Below are positions 33,401 through 43,255 of a stretch of DNA of 64,000 nt, piece after piece. The stretch's first letter is position 1, and each line of letters opens with the position of its first letter. The notes below the pieces were generated by a model. The model had not been told where the DNA came from. It saw only the letters and a program-made list of their open reading frames with translations, and made no database searches. Position numbers and translations under genes: made by a program. The stretch is from Pachyseris speciosa (lineage: Eukaryota; Cnidaria; Anthozoa; Scleractinia; Pachyseridae), in NCBI GenBank assembly GCA_016490735.1, contig JAEMWC010000103.1:284501-348500 (forward strand). Reading direction: 5' to 3'.

Positions 33401-36400
33401 AAAAACAAGTTTAAGCAAATTTGCGATTTCTCTAAATATAGAACTGTCACAGCGTTCAGATTCGAGTTGTGATATCTTTGAGATCAATAACCTGATAACC
33501 ACTGCATGTGCGAGGCTTCCAACCTTTTCTTAAACTCGGCTAACCTTTTCACGGCGACAGACTGTACTGTATTAAAACATCTAGCTTCACAACTCAAACA
33601 CGATAAATTTACATAACGTCAAAACAACTGTCGCGTGATGTTAGCCTTTGACCTTTGGACTATTTGGTTTGCTTTAACCAATGAACACACCGCCACGTGC
33701 CTGCTATTTTCATTGGCCAATCAAAACACCGGAACGTAATTGTATTGTGCATTTTGCTGCACAGGAAAAAAAAAGAAAAGAAAGAAGAAAAAAAAAAAGA
33801 CTGAAATCTAACACGTTTTATAACTCGTGATACTTACAGTATCCCGAGTAACAAGTTTAAGCAAATTTGCGATTTCTCTAAATATAGAACTGTCACAGCG
33901 TTTGGATTCAAGTTGTGATATCTTTGAGATCGATAAGCTGATAACCACTGCATGTGCGAGGCTTCCAGCCTTTTCTTAAAACTCGGCTAACCTTTTCACG
34001 GGGACAGACTGTACTGTATGAAAATATCTAGCTTCACAACTCAAACACGATAAATTTACATAACATCAAAACAACTGTAGCGTGGTGTTAGCCTCTCGAC
34101 CTTTGGACTATTTGGTTTGCTTTAACCAATGAACACACCGCCACGTGCCTGCTATTTTTCATTGGCCAATCAAAACACCGGAACGTAATTGTATTGTGCA
34201 TTTTGCTGCACAGGAAAAAAAAGAAAAAAAAGAAAAAAAAAAAAGACTGAAATCTAACACATTTTATAACTCGTGATACTTACAGTATCCCGAGTAATTA
34301 TTGTCACTTTTGTGTGTATCTTTTACGGTGATGTTGTCGCAATATGGCCGCCATGCACACTTCTGTGGACAAGGTCTAGGTCGCCCCGGTTCCTCTCGGC
34401 CAAATTTCTTTGTTTTGGTTTTGCCTCGACCAATCGTATTGCAGAAACCAACCATATAGACAAAACGTCTACGGTCCGATAGCCACTCAAAAGGTACTAA
34501 GGCCACAAGGTAGCGGGCATTACCCCTTAAATCTACCAAAGCAAAGATTGAGCCCAAGCATTAGCAGCCAGGGACAGCTGTTTCTCATCAGCATGGCATA
34601 GCTAATGCTCCGGCTCAAGTACCCACATATCAATAAAACAAGCAATGAAAATGTAAAACTTGTGGGATGTGGCTGGAGTGACAAGGATACTTCACAAATT
34701 AATGTGATCAAGTAAGCTGAAGCCACTCAAAAGGCTCCACAAGCTTTACATTTTCATTGCTTGTCTATGGCCCGGACTGTTTATCTCTCTGTGCTTGCTA
34801 TGAAATATCACTGTTTGTTTTTATATTTATTGCTCCAAGATATATTTGAAGTCGTTAGTCTACCATTTTTTACTCTGTGCTTGCTATGAAATATCACTGT
34901 TTGTTTTTATATTTATTGCTCCAAGATATATTTGAAGTTTTGTTTTATCGTTAGTCTACCATTTTTTCTGAGATTTGCGGACGGCTTTTTTATAAGCTAA
35001 ATTTAAACAGTGACAGTGCTACGAACCGCGCGTAGAGAGACTTTTTGTTTACCAGTTTTCCTTGTTCATCTTCAGGAAAAAAAAAAGCAAAAAAATAAAT
35101 CTGTTATTCACCGGCTTAGGTCGGTCCGTATAGGGAAAAACTGTGCCCTCGGCCTTGAGTACGGCCCGAGGCCGCAGGCCGAGTTTTTCCCTATACGGAC
35201 CTTCCAGCCTGTGAATAACATATATGTATTTATACCATGCCATAGAAAATACAGCCAATCAGAATGCAGGAAAGCCTGTTGTATATTCGTCAGTATTCCA
35301 CCAAACCTTCCCAACGATCAGTGCAATTCAACGGTATCACACCCAACCTTCTCATCGTGCGTTGAGGTTGTTTATAGCGCTTGAAAATTGGAACGAATTT
35401 CGCAACCGTTTGACTATAATAACTTTATTTTACATAAGTATTTTATTATTTGTAATTTGGTCATGAATTATAATTAATAAAAGTTTTGAAAAAGGTTTAA
35501 AAACGCTGTCAAGATGGTGGACATTAGGAAGCCATTTCAAAACCATTCAAGTATGCGCGTTTCTCGCATTGATTATGCTGGCCTTACTGGCCACTGTATT
35601 TTCTATGGCACGGTATGAAATAGTTATTCAACGCTTTCTCGTGGTATACCGTGGAATATCCCACTCGTGTGTATACCTAGAAAAAACAAAGAGACTCGTG
35701 GGATATTCCACGGTATACCACTCGAAAGGGTTGCATAACTAGTATGTATGTAATACCCAAATGAAGTACCAAGCTTACGAGCTGAAGACGCACGGGGCAG
35801 AAATCTGAGATTACTTATTGATAACTAATCGATGAAATTCAATTTTATTTTCGAAGGATTTCTGTCAATCGGAATAGCGTCAGTTGAAAGGCCTTCTGGA
35901 GCGAACTACCTGCTAAAAACCACTCAAAGTTTGATCGACAATTTGAGCGACGAGGACAAGAACAACACTTACATTGTGATATTCCTTGCTGATCTTCACG
36001 AGCCACCAAAATACAGAGCAAAAGAAGAGATTTCAAAATCCTTTGGAAAATATATTGATCAGGGGCTTTTGACGGTGATTGAAGCGTATCCCGAGTATTA
36101 TCCACCACTGACAAATTTGAAAGAGAAGTACGGTGACTCCGACAGCAGGAGAGCTTGGCGCTCAAAGGAAAACGTTGACGCCACTTTTGTGATGTGTTAC
36201 TGCAAAGATATATCACAATATTACATTCATCTCGAAGATGATGTGATATCGTCGCCTAGCTTCTTTCCTAAACTGCAGGATTTCATAAATGCACAGAGGG
36301 GTCAGTCTTGGTCTATGCTCGATGTCACTGTCCAAGGGAGCAAAGCAAAGGTTTATCACTCGAGAGACCTGGGAAACATTGCTTCGTACTTTTACCTTCT

Positions 36401-37010
36401 GTATGTTGAAATGCCCATCGACTGGCTAATGGGTCATTGGCGGACAATTGTGGAAGGAAACCCACATAGGCGAGTGCCCCCAGCGTCGCTTTTTCAACAC
36501 ATTGGCGATAGATCCTCTCTGAAAGAAAAGGGAATGTCCGGGGTACACCAGAGGGAACCATTTTTTGACCATTATGACCAAAAATACAAGGGACTCAATC
36601 CCCCTGCTACTGTCACCTCATCACTGTCTTCTTACCAGGGAAAGCCACAAGATGCGTATGACAAGGGCCGCAGTTATTTCTGGGCGATGCGTCCCGAAAA
36701 AGAAGATTACGTCCTGATAAAATTTAACAAGCCAACCTCTGTACAAGAGGTGTTTGTGGATACAGCATCCCACCAAGCAAAGACGGATTGGTTGAGGTCT
36801 GGTGATCTTCAAGTGAGCTTTGAACCCGCTGAGGGAGATCCTCAGTTAAACGACCACGATGTGTGTGGAAACTTTCAAACGTTTGGGTCGTTTAAGGGTG
36901 GAAAAGCGAAAATTTCTTTAGACAAGTCGAAAAAGGTTGTTTGTTTAAGAATCTTTGTAACCCAGGCACAAGATGAGTATGTTTACTTTCGCGAAATTGA
37001 CGTGTGGTAG
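27257..37010 (+). CDS. MGAT4: MGAT4-type alpha-1,3-mannosyl-glycoprotein 4-beta-N-acetylglucosaminyltransferase (three exons)
   Basis: Predicted exons 27257-27451, 28355-28451 and 35857-37010 join in frame to 481 codons plus TAG, close to vertebrate MGAT4C size. The family (GT54) adds GlcNAc in beta-1,4 linkage to the alpha-1,3 mannose arm of N-glycans in the Golgi. Visible: short basic cytosolic tail, one membrane segment at residues 12-31 (type II topology), a stem, a GT54 domain from about residue 98 with SIGIASVERP, YYPPLTNLKEKYGDS and the DxD-like LEDD at 223-226, then a C-terminal beta-rich carbohydrate-binding-like domain ending EYVYFREIDVW. All introns are GT-AG. Family is confident; A/B/C subtype and substrate are not resolved. 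Confidence 0.88.
28355..28451 (+). CDS. MGAT4: MGAT4 exon 2 (stem)
   Basis: 97 bp between acceptor ...TTCCAGAG and donor GTAAGT at 28452. Reads SPNVLQRHSLCPEDYIMKSS then RVTKLGRYPNIK plus one base. Starting at 28355 (second AG) keeps the frame with exon 1; starting at 28353 would not. The final C joins GA of exon 3 to give Arg. Supported by frame and splice signals, not by homology. Confidence 0.65.
28905..29165 (+). mobile_element. tRNA-derived SINE in MGAT4 intron 2
   Basis: A box TAGCTCTGTTGGTAGAGC and B box GGGTTCAAAACCC at 28918-28973, followed by a body with CACTCAGGGTTTTTAAGG and an A/T-rich 3' end. The acceptor ends do not pair, so it is not a working tRNA gene. Same strand as the host gene. 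Confidence 0.7.
29170..31370. other. Intronic sequence without a recognised gene
   Basis: Part of MGAT4 intron 2. Contains a small hairpin of CCGGTCCGGC/GCCGGACCGG type near 29238-29275 and an (AAAT)n run at 30252-30281. The minus-strand frame 30963-31160 has charged, non-repetitive composition but no recognised domain and no support as an exon. Confidence 0.5.
30252..30281 (+). repeat. (AAAT)n microsatellite
   Basis: About seven perfect units. Confidence 0.9.
31381..34297. repeat. Complex tandem array in MGAT4 intron 2
   Basis: A unit of 876 bp at 31381-32256 is repeated at 32257 (cut short near 33019), followed by a partial third unit to about 33403, then two units of about 447 bp (33404-33850 and 33851-34297). 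TTACTCGGGATAC occurs at the start of each long unit (31394 and 32270), and its reverse complement GTATCCCGAGTAA closes each short unit (33839 and 34285). The array is thus bounded by inverted ends like a transposon. No transposase found. Confidence 0.85.
34628..34766. repeat. Short inverted repeat
   Basis: CAAGCAATGAAAATGTAAA near 34639 recurs inverted at 34747-34766. Confidence 0.7.
34791..34967 (+). repeat. Tandem duplication of about 80 bp
   Basis: CTGTGCTTGCTATGAAATAT and the following sequence through TTTGAAG and GTTAGTCTACCATTTTTT occur twice; the second copy has TTTTGTTTTATC inserted. Confidence 0.9.
35102..35220. mobile_element. Hairpin MITE 1 upstream of MGAT4 exon 3
   Basis: Arms TGTTATTCACCGGC...GGTCCGTATAGGGAAAAACT and AGTTTTTCCCTATACGGACC...GTGAATAACA surround a GC-rich centre. 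Confidence 0.85.
35227..35623. mobile_element. Hairpin/TIR MITE 2
   Basis: TACCATGCCATAGAAAATAC near the left end is mirrored by GTATTTTCTATGGCACGGTA at 35597-35616. About 397 bp long. Confidence 0.75.
35622..35741. mobile_element. Hairpin MITE 3
   Basis: Arms of about 47 bp with GTGGTATACCGTGGAATATC / GATATTCCACGGTATACCAC and TAGTTAT/ATAACTA ends. It abuts MITE 2 and ends 115 bp before exon 3. Confidence 0.85.
35857..37010 (+). CDS. MGAT4: MGAT4 exon 3 (catalytic and C-terminal domains)
   Basis: Acceptor CAATTTTATTTTCGAAG ends at 35856, and coding runs open to TAG 37008-37010. It carries essentially the whole GT54 domain and the C-terminal module. An ATG at 35832 lies in the intron tract and is not the start. 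No internal damage was seen. Confidence 0.88.
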
Positions 37011-37330
37011 GGCTGTCAAACTATAACGCGCGGCTTGACAAAACTGATCGTTTTTTGTTTTTTCTAGAGGTCTAATCCACATTAACCTGACTATTGCGAG
37101 GGTCACTACACAAAGTTATTATTTGCTTTACCAATATATTAAGTTTTGACCTAGGTGGTCAATATTCAAATAATTGGGGATTCCAACGGTTATGTTAAAG
37201 TTATTATGCTGTGTTCCTATAAGAGTAGCTGGAGAACTAATTCATAATGAGCGGGGAAAATCCGCCTCCCTGCCCTGCCATGTAAACCGAATTACAAAGT
37301 TATATTGTTACTGTGGTAGCCTACGATGTC

Positions 37331-37336
37331 AATAAA
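37331..37336 (+). terminator. Candidate polyadenylation signal of MGAT4
   Basis: AATAAA 321 bp after the stop codon. It is the first canonical hexamer noticed downstream; use is inferred. Confidence 0.4.
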
Positions 37337-37344
37337 ATCAGCAT

Positions 37345-38060
37345 AACTTGTTCACGAACAACTGGGAATTTATACAGTTAGAGTTTGTAGATCATGAAGC
37401 CGGGGAAAATGTGATTCAAGTTTTCAATGTGCACTGCAAATTTTCCCCCCTTAAAAATGGAAAAGAACCAATCAAAATGGTCATATGTGTATCTTACCCC
37501 ATAAACTTTGGTAGCTTCCTTTAAACATGGCGGCGTTAGGGGACGAAGTCATGCAGGTAGGGGAATTTTCTTGGAGCGTTTTCAGCCTGAAAATTCGCAT
37601 TTCATTCTTTAAAATTAATCTTGTGCTGTGGGATAAGGATCACGTGGAATGAAAAAAAAAAATTAAATAAATATAATTCGAAAAGAATGCCCTGACCCAA
37701 CTTTCTGGCAAACCTGGAGAAGAGAAAAGCGTTATACAGTCTTTCGGTGTAATGTGGGATATTTATGTCCAAATGCATAAGTATGTGTTCCGTCCTCCTG
37801 TGCAGTGCACACGATCGCGAAGTGGTTTGTCCCCACTTCACGCTCCTTCTACTCGTCCCCAAGTGAATTATGTGCCGACCTTAAGAAAACAAAACATGTT
37901 TTTATCTTTTGCAAATATTTTTATTCCATTGTAAATATTTTTACCTATTGTATACATAAAGCTAGTTAAATTTTAATTTAACAGATAAATAGCCTCTTTG
38001 TGGAAACGCTGTTATTAAACCATTACTTACTTACTCACTCACTCACTCACTCCCTTCCTC
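37345..38060. other. No recognisable gene; ends in TTAC/CTCA repeats
   Basis: Short frames without a recognised domain. The stretch finishes in TTACTTACTCACTCACTCAC-type repeats at 38022-38055, which could be a retroposon tail on the plus strand or a plain microsatellite. Confidence 0.45.
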
Positions 38061-38065
38061 CCTTA

Positions 38066-38464
38066 GGGCCTTTTCACATGGAGGTGGGGGATCCTAGGAA
38101 GGTAAGGGTCTCCGCCTTGGTGGGGTTACCAATCTCTCCATACAATCTCTCTTTATTTCTCGATCGCGTTCACATGTGAGGTGGTACCTCACCGAGGCGG
38201 GTTGCCCGGTCAGCCACTGAGCGGGTAACCCGCTTAGCTGGGGTGAGTTTTCTCCATGTGAATGCTGGAGGTGGGGTGGGGTGATATTCATACGGGCAAT
38301 TGTCTCTGAATTCTTTTTTGATATACGTACTTAGCCACCACGCGATAGCATTTTAAACCTCACCCCAGCGCCAGGGGTTGCATGTGAAAGCCAGCTGTTT
38401 TTGACCACGGCTAGGTGGGGTATCTCACCTACCCGGGGCCCCCCACAGCCATGTCAACAGGCCC
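38066..38464. mobile_element. PIF/Harbinger-like MITE inserted in a TTAC microsatellite (399 bp)
   Basis: Begins GGGCCTTTTCACATGG and ends with its near reverse complement CCATGTCAACAGGCCC. TTA flanks both ends (38063-38065 and 38465-38467), the trinucleotide duplication of PIF/Harbinger. TTAC/TCAC tetranucleotide repeats lie on both sides. GGTGGGG and GGTACCTCACC words recur inside. Confidence 0.8.
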
Positions 38465-38467
38465 TTA

Positions 38468-38468
38468 G

Positions 38469-38510
<42 letters not shown>

Positions 38511-38527
38511 TTTTACTCACTCACTTA
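38468..38527 (+). repeat. (TTAC)n microsatellite
   Basis: About 11 TTAC units then CTCA units; continues in type the repeat at 38022-38055 across the MITE. Confidence 0.9.
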
Positions 38528-39060
38528 CGAGCGGCAACCTATTAAACAGCCACCCCCTACTAGGCGGCCAGTAACCAAAGTCCCGATGAAGCTTCTTCTT
38601 TCGTTTTTTACCTCTATTAAAGCGGCCACTATCCATTTTCTCGAGGGTGGCCGCTTAATAGGGGTTGAACCATATAGCATATTGTCAAGTGGGAAACAAA
38701 AAAATGGAAATTGGCACATCAGAAGGTTTTTGACGTCAAAGTCAGTTGATAATGCTTAACTGAGTGAGAGGCTTGACATGAGAACGATATTCACCTTAAA
38801 GCTGAGTCATACGCGCGACACAAATGCAAACGCAAGGGAATGCACATGTGAACTACAATAACGCCAATATAAACGTAAGTTGTTTCGGTCTTTTCGTAAG
38901 TTGTCCTTTCTGGGAGGAAATCGCCTTCATTGCAATCCATTAATACAAGCCTGACCACGCATAAACCCCGGCAACAAACCGCTGATTTTTAAACTAAGCC
39001 GGCCGGTGGCTTTTAATCGATACTAATACGGTATTCATGAGAAAGGGCACTATATTACAA

Positions 39061-39377
39061 CAGGAGCCCATGACTAGGAGCGTACAACTCCCATACTAAG
39101 CCTATATCACGGCACTTTTACAGACCGATCTATTTTTAGAGTATATCTTTTTCCGCGAAAAAAGGCAACGAGGACGGCAACGGGAACGAGAGCAACTCGA
39201 AACAATAGGTTTAATGAGCGAAAACAAAGGCCCTGCATGTGCAGATTCTTGTGATGTCACCAGGGCTCCAGCGGGAGTCTGATATTCGCGGGAAATTCAA
39301 TCTAAAAATAAATTGGGGTGTGAAAACGCCGTGACAGGAATATAGTTTAGTTGTACGCTCCTAGTGATGGGCTCCTG
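39061..39377. mobile_element. 317-bp MITE with CAGGAGCCC termini and 7-bp duplication
   Basis: Begins CAGGAGCCCATGACTAGGAG, and its inverted copy ends GGGCTCCTG at 39377. The exact 7-bp ATTACAA flanks it (39054-39060 and 39378-39384). The inverted match extends inward about 30 bp and, more weakly, further. Confidence 0.85.
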
Positions 39378-39514
39378 ATTACAACCACAAGTGACAAAGT
39401 CCGGCTCGCTCTCTCACTAAGTCGTTACCCCCTACCAATGAATGACGACCTTAGGGGTTGGACTTTGGGAGGCAAAAACTTTGAAAGCAAACTTAAACTA
39501 TACTAATTAAAGGT

Positions 39515-39701
39515 ATAGACCCTATGCAAAAATGGCTGCCTTTAAATTATTCTTTTGTTCTTATTCAAAATAGTCTAACTAACCTCTCTTTTGAGATCAA
39601 AATACTAAAGAAATTTGCCATCCCGAACGAGGTTAGCGAGGCTATTCTGAATACGAACAAAAGAATAATCTAAGGGCAGCCATTTTTGCATAGAGTCTAT
39701 A
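39515..39701. mobile_element. Hairpin MITE (187 bp)
   Basis: Arms of about 58 bp: ATAGACCCTATGCAAAAATG and on to TTCAAAATAG, mirrored by CTATTCTGAATACG... CATTTTTGCATAGAGTCTAT. Confidence 0.85.
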
Positions 39702-40094
39702 GAGTAAATTAAGGCGGATTTAGTATTAATAACTCATTGGCGTCAGCTTCAAGAATCCGAAATCCCTGTGTTCATTTCACGAAGCTATGTTATAGGGTAT
39801 TTGTGAAGACCAGTGAGAGCAACTGAAATCAAATAGCGATATCCACATCGCACTGAAGAAGTGAACAGGTGAATGTGGAACAGATTGCAAGACGTGGAGT
39901 CGAAGTTTGCTGCCAATGTAGCCTTTTAGCTTCAAGAGGAATTTTTGTGTCCAAGACAAGGTTGCGTATTTTTCGATGTTGTCCGAGGACGTTTTTTGGT
40001 TTTGCAGAATCGGCAGAAGAAAGCAATGACAACTGACATTTACTGATGAAGTGACTAATTGAACCTCAATGCACAGCTTGACAAGTCTTAGACA

Positions 40095-40503
40095 AGGTTT
40101 ACACTAGAGGATATTTTTTCGGATTCATAAATGTTTCCGGATTCATCAAGTTTTGAGTTATCGGATTCGTGGGCGTTTACACTTAATGGGTATCCGAACT
40201 CCTAATCGTTTACACACGTAGATACCTCCGGGAGCATTCCTGATTGAATGGTAACAAAGCTGGCGAAAAAATATCCGGATTCGTCCTTTCTAATCGTTCA
40301 CACACTAACCTCTCCGAATTCAAAAGTTTTCGGATTCAAAGTTCCCATTTTAGATTCCGGATTCAAAATCTCCGGAGACATGACCAAACCGGGGAATTTC
40401 TATTTCGGATTCGTCCACTTATATGTAAACGGCAAAACTAATCCGGTACTAAAACGTATCGGATTCGTCACGAATCCGGAACAATTTCCTATAGTGTAAA
40501 CCT
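40095..40503. mobile_element. 409-bp MITE built from TTCGGATTCGT-type repeats
   Basis: Ends AGGTTTACACTAGAGGA and TCCTATAGTGTAAACCT are inverted. Inside, more than ten TCCGGATTC/TCGGATTC-like words occur in both orientations. No certain target duplication. Confidence 0.7.
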
Positions 40504-40754
40504 AGCCTCATTGCCTGACTACAGTCAATGAATTTCCAAGAGTCAACATTGAATTTGGACGTTCTATCACATTTCATGATCACCTTCCTGTGATGTTCAA
40601 GCATCGATCTTTTCCAACCTCCCTGGGTCTCTCATCTTCTCGCCTCCCTGGAGCGAGAAATCAACTCTTGTTTACCATTATCATTGTTTTAGTTCTACAA
40701 CAGACAATTCTTTTACCGTGCCTGTCTTAAGCGTTGTGAAAACGTAAACCTGCC

Positions 40755-40960
40755 TTAACTCTTCGAACATAAGGCGCATGGGATTTTATAGACAACATTT
40801 TGAAGACTGGGACTCAGTGTTTTGCTGTGGTTTTTACCCGGGGTTTTATCGGTTTGTTCGTGACTTGGATGTCGTGACTTCTGAGTGCCCGTCGAGTGGT
40901 TGGTTGATTTGTTTAAAATTTTGGTTTTGTTGTGATCAGCTAAAAACCACATCGAATTCT
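40755..40960 (-). pseudogene. PLE endonuclease fragment
   Basis: Minus strand reads SLQNVVYKIPCALCSKS, the start of a PLE GIY-YIG domain (VVYKIPC-x2-C), preceded by a low-complexity basic linker. It stops just after the second cysteine. Confidence 0.55.
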
Positions 40961-41214
40961 GATTTTTATCCGTTTATGACACTCAATTGAAAAATGTTTT
41001 ATCGGTGCCTTTAAAATCTACGGAGAGTCGGCCCTGATATCCGAAATCACACTTTGCGATTTAATCTCCATTTCTGGTTTATCTGTGAGTAAACTTCACG
41101 GTTAATTCACTCGAGGTGCACTAAAGCAACGAGATTCCACAGGTTCTTGATGAGAGCGGGTAGGTCCATGGAAGTCATATTTTGCATTTCATTTCAAAAA
41201 ATATGGAGGGACTC

Positions 41215-42060
41215 TGCTATTAAAATGTAATTTTGATGTAAAGGAATCTTAATTTACGCTTAAACGGGTTTTATCAGCAGTTACTTGTTTGGTGGGCAGA
41301 TTTTAGAAATGCTTTTTCTGATATTAATTATGCCCACTATGTAATTTGGAACAATAAAGATAACAAACCTGTTTTCTATTTAAAAAAAATTATATATATA
41401 TGCAGACTGTGGAATTCTTTATTTAAATGATCTATTCTTTAGTTTGGATAATGTACGTTCTTTTGAATACCTAAAGAATACAGGGCTTGATTCTGATTTT
41501 TTGACGTGGTCTGCCTTACGGTTGTCTGTGCCTCAGGATAAGGTCTTTTCCTTCCCTCCGGAGGAATTTGATTCTATGAGTTTTAAATGTAAGAATGCGG
41601 AATTCGACACGCACTCAGCTTAATCAAAACAGTTCTATTCACTGCTGATTGTTAATAAAGCTAAACATCCGAATAGGTTCAAAACTCTATCAGCCGACTT
41701 GGAACTTTCAAACCTGTTGCAGGAAGTCAGTTCTCGATCCCCTATAATGCTGCAGGTGAGACTTATGTCTGGTATTTTCAATATAAATTATTAAATAACA
41801 TCTTGTTTACAAATGCCAAATTATTCAAAAGTGGGTTAATTGAGTCAGAAAAGTGTTCCTTTTGCGCAATTTACAAAGAAGACCTATACCATCTCTTTTA
41901 TGACTGCTCCTATGCGCGTGAATTTTGGAACAGATTTCAGTTGCAACTGGTGGTTTAATCTTCAGAGTGAAAATTTGAGCTTATCTTTGAAAGATGTTAT
42001 AGTTGGTATTTTTAAATGGAAATGATCTACTAAATTATCTGATAATTCTTGGTAAATTAT
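41215..42060 (+). pseudogene. L1/Tx1-like ORF2 C-terminal remnant
   Basis: Broken frames give SPIMLQVRLMSGIFNINY and then, at 41850-41940, SEKCSFCAIYKEDLYHLFYD followed by CSYAREFW, the C-x2-C...H-x4/5-C knuckle typical of L1/Tx1 ORF2 C-termini. Several stops interrupt it. It is more diverged than the L1-like sequence in the A/B duplication and is not part of that unit. Confidence 0.65.
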
Positions 42061-42103
42061 ACATACGGTACTGTAGAAGAAATAAATCAGCTCCAGAGTT
42101 TAA

Positions 42104-42287
42104 TAGACCTTTTTAGCTTTTCGATTTTGTTTTCCCAATGTAGACCATGTGATCTTCCCAAGGGGATTTGCCTTTTGTCTTTTCATAAATTATGCGTATA
42201 TATGCACGTGAATAAGGCGACATTTCAAAGAAACAGTTCTGTAGGGTAACATCACATGGTCTACATTGGGAAAACAAAAGAGGTCTA
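42104..42287. mobile_element. 184-bp MITE with TTAA target duplication
   Basis: Ends TAGACCTTTTTAGC and the inverted AAGAGGTCTA, with CCCAATGTAGACCATGTGAT mirrored inside. TTAA on both sides (42100-42103 and 42288-42291) indicates piggyBac- or Kolobok-type insertion. It ends five bases before copy B begins. Confidence 0.8.
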
Positions 42288-43202
42288 TTAACTTACAGTT
42301 TGAGAGCGAGATAATAGCACAATATGCTCTGCTGACTCCATACAAATCCTTCTAAATTTTAATTAGTTTATAACGTTATGAACCAATTCAAATTTAGAAG
42401 GATTTCTATGGAGTCAGCGGAACATATGGTGCTAATATCTCAGAGCCAATTTGTCTTTAAATGCTGATTTTTGGCAAGTTAGCAGTTTTCATCTTGCTCT
42501 TTCTGAAAATCTAAGTCCCATAATTTCAAAAATTCTAATATTTGCGACGTCACACTTTAGCACTCTATTGTGAAGAAATCAGTTCCTAGTAACTACGACG
42601 GAGCTCTTGCGAATATTCACTCCGTACGTTATTTGTACTGTCGAGTACCAAGACTTATCAGTGACTTTCCGTGGCAGCTTTTGTAATCTGACGGTGGAGT
42701 TTGCTGTTCAAGTGATTGGTGAGCGGAGCTCGGTGCGGGAGATCCCCTCTTTTGTTGTCCTTGGTTCATCATGCTTGACCATCGTTGCTATGGTTTTATC
42801 TGCGTACTACACTAATGTTTTCTGTCGGACTTAACATGGGCTTGATGCGGCAAGAGATTTAGTTTCGCCTAGAAAGGACGCAGAAAAAGCTTCCGCCTTT
42901 TGTTGTCTTTCTGTAAAGTTATGAGAAGGCTGGTCGACTAGTTTCCGAAATAGTAAGATCTGCTCTTTTGACTATATTACGAATATTTCAGTCTTGCCTT
43001 TCTACGAAAGTTTATACGGTATGCATTTTGTTATGAAGTCTGAAATTGGTAAATAAAAAATGATTATTTATGGCGAAGCGTTGACTTTCTTGTTCAGGCA
43101 CACAGCCACTCTCCATGGTTACAATAAGAATTTAAATAATTGCCAAAAAGTGGACAGCAGTATAGTCACGATAGCTTTTAGATATAAAACGATGGTTTTA
43201 AA

Positions 43203-43255
43203 TGTTACAGACAAGTTTCAGCAGAAACGTCTGCCTTCTTCAGTGCAAGTGTTAC
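43203..43255 (-). ncRNA. Hammerhead-like motif, copy B
   Basis: As in copy A, but stem II keeps GCAG/CTGC: CTGAAGA, AGGCAGACGTTTCTGCT, GAAA, A-CTTG-T, C, with TTGCA/TGTAA as stem I. Confidence 0.65.

Noticed and set aside
35832..35856. ATG at 35832 as the start of a 392-residue glycosyltransferase
   Set aside because: The preceding bases form an intron-like pyrimidine tract ending in AG at 35856, and exons 1 and 2 supply a signal anchor and stem in frame.
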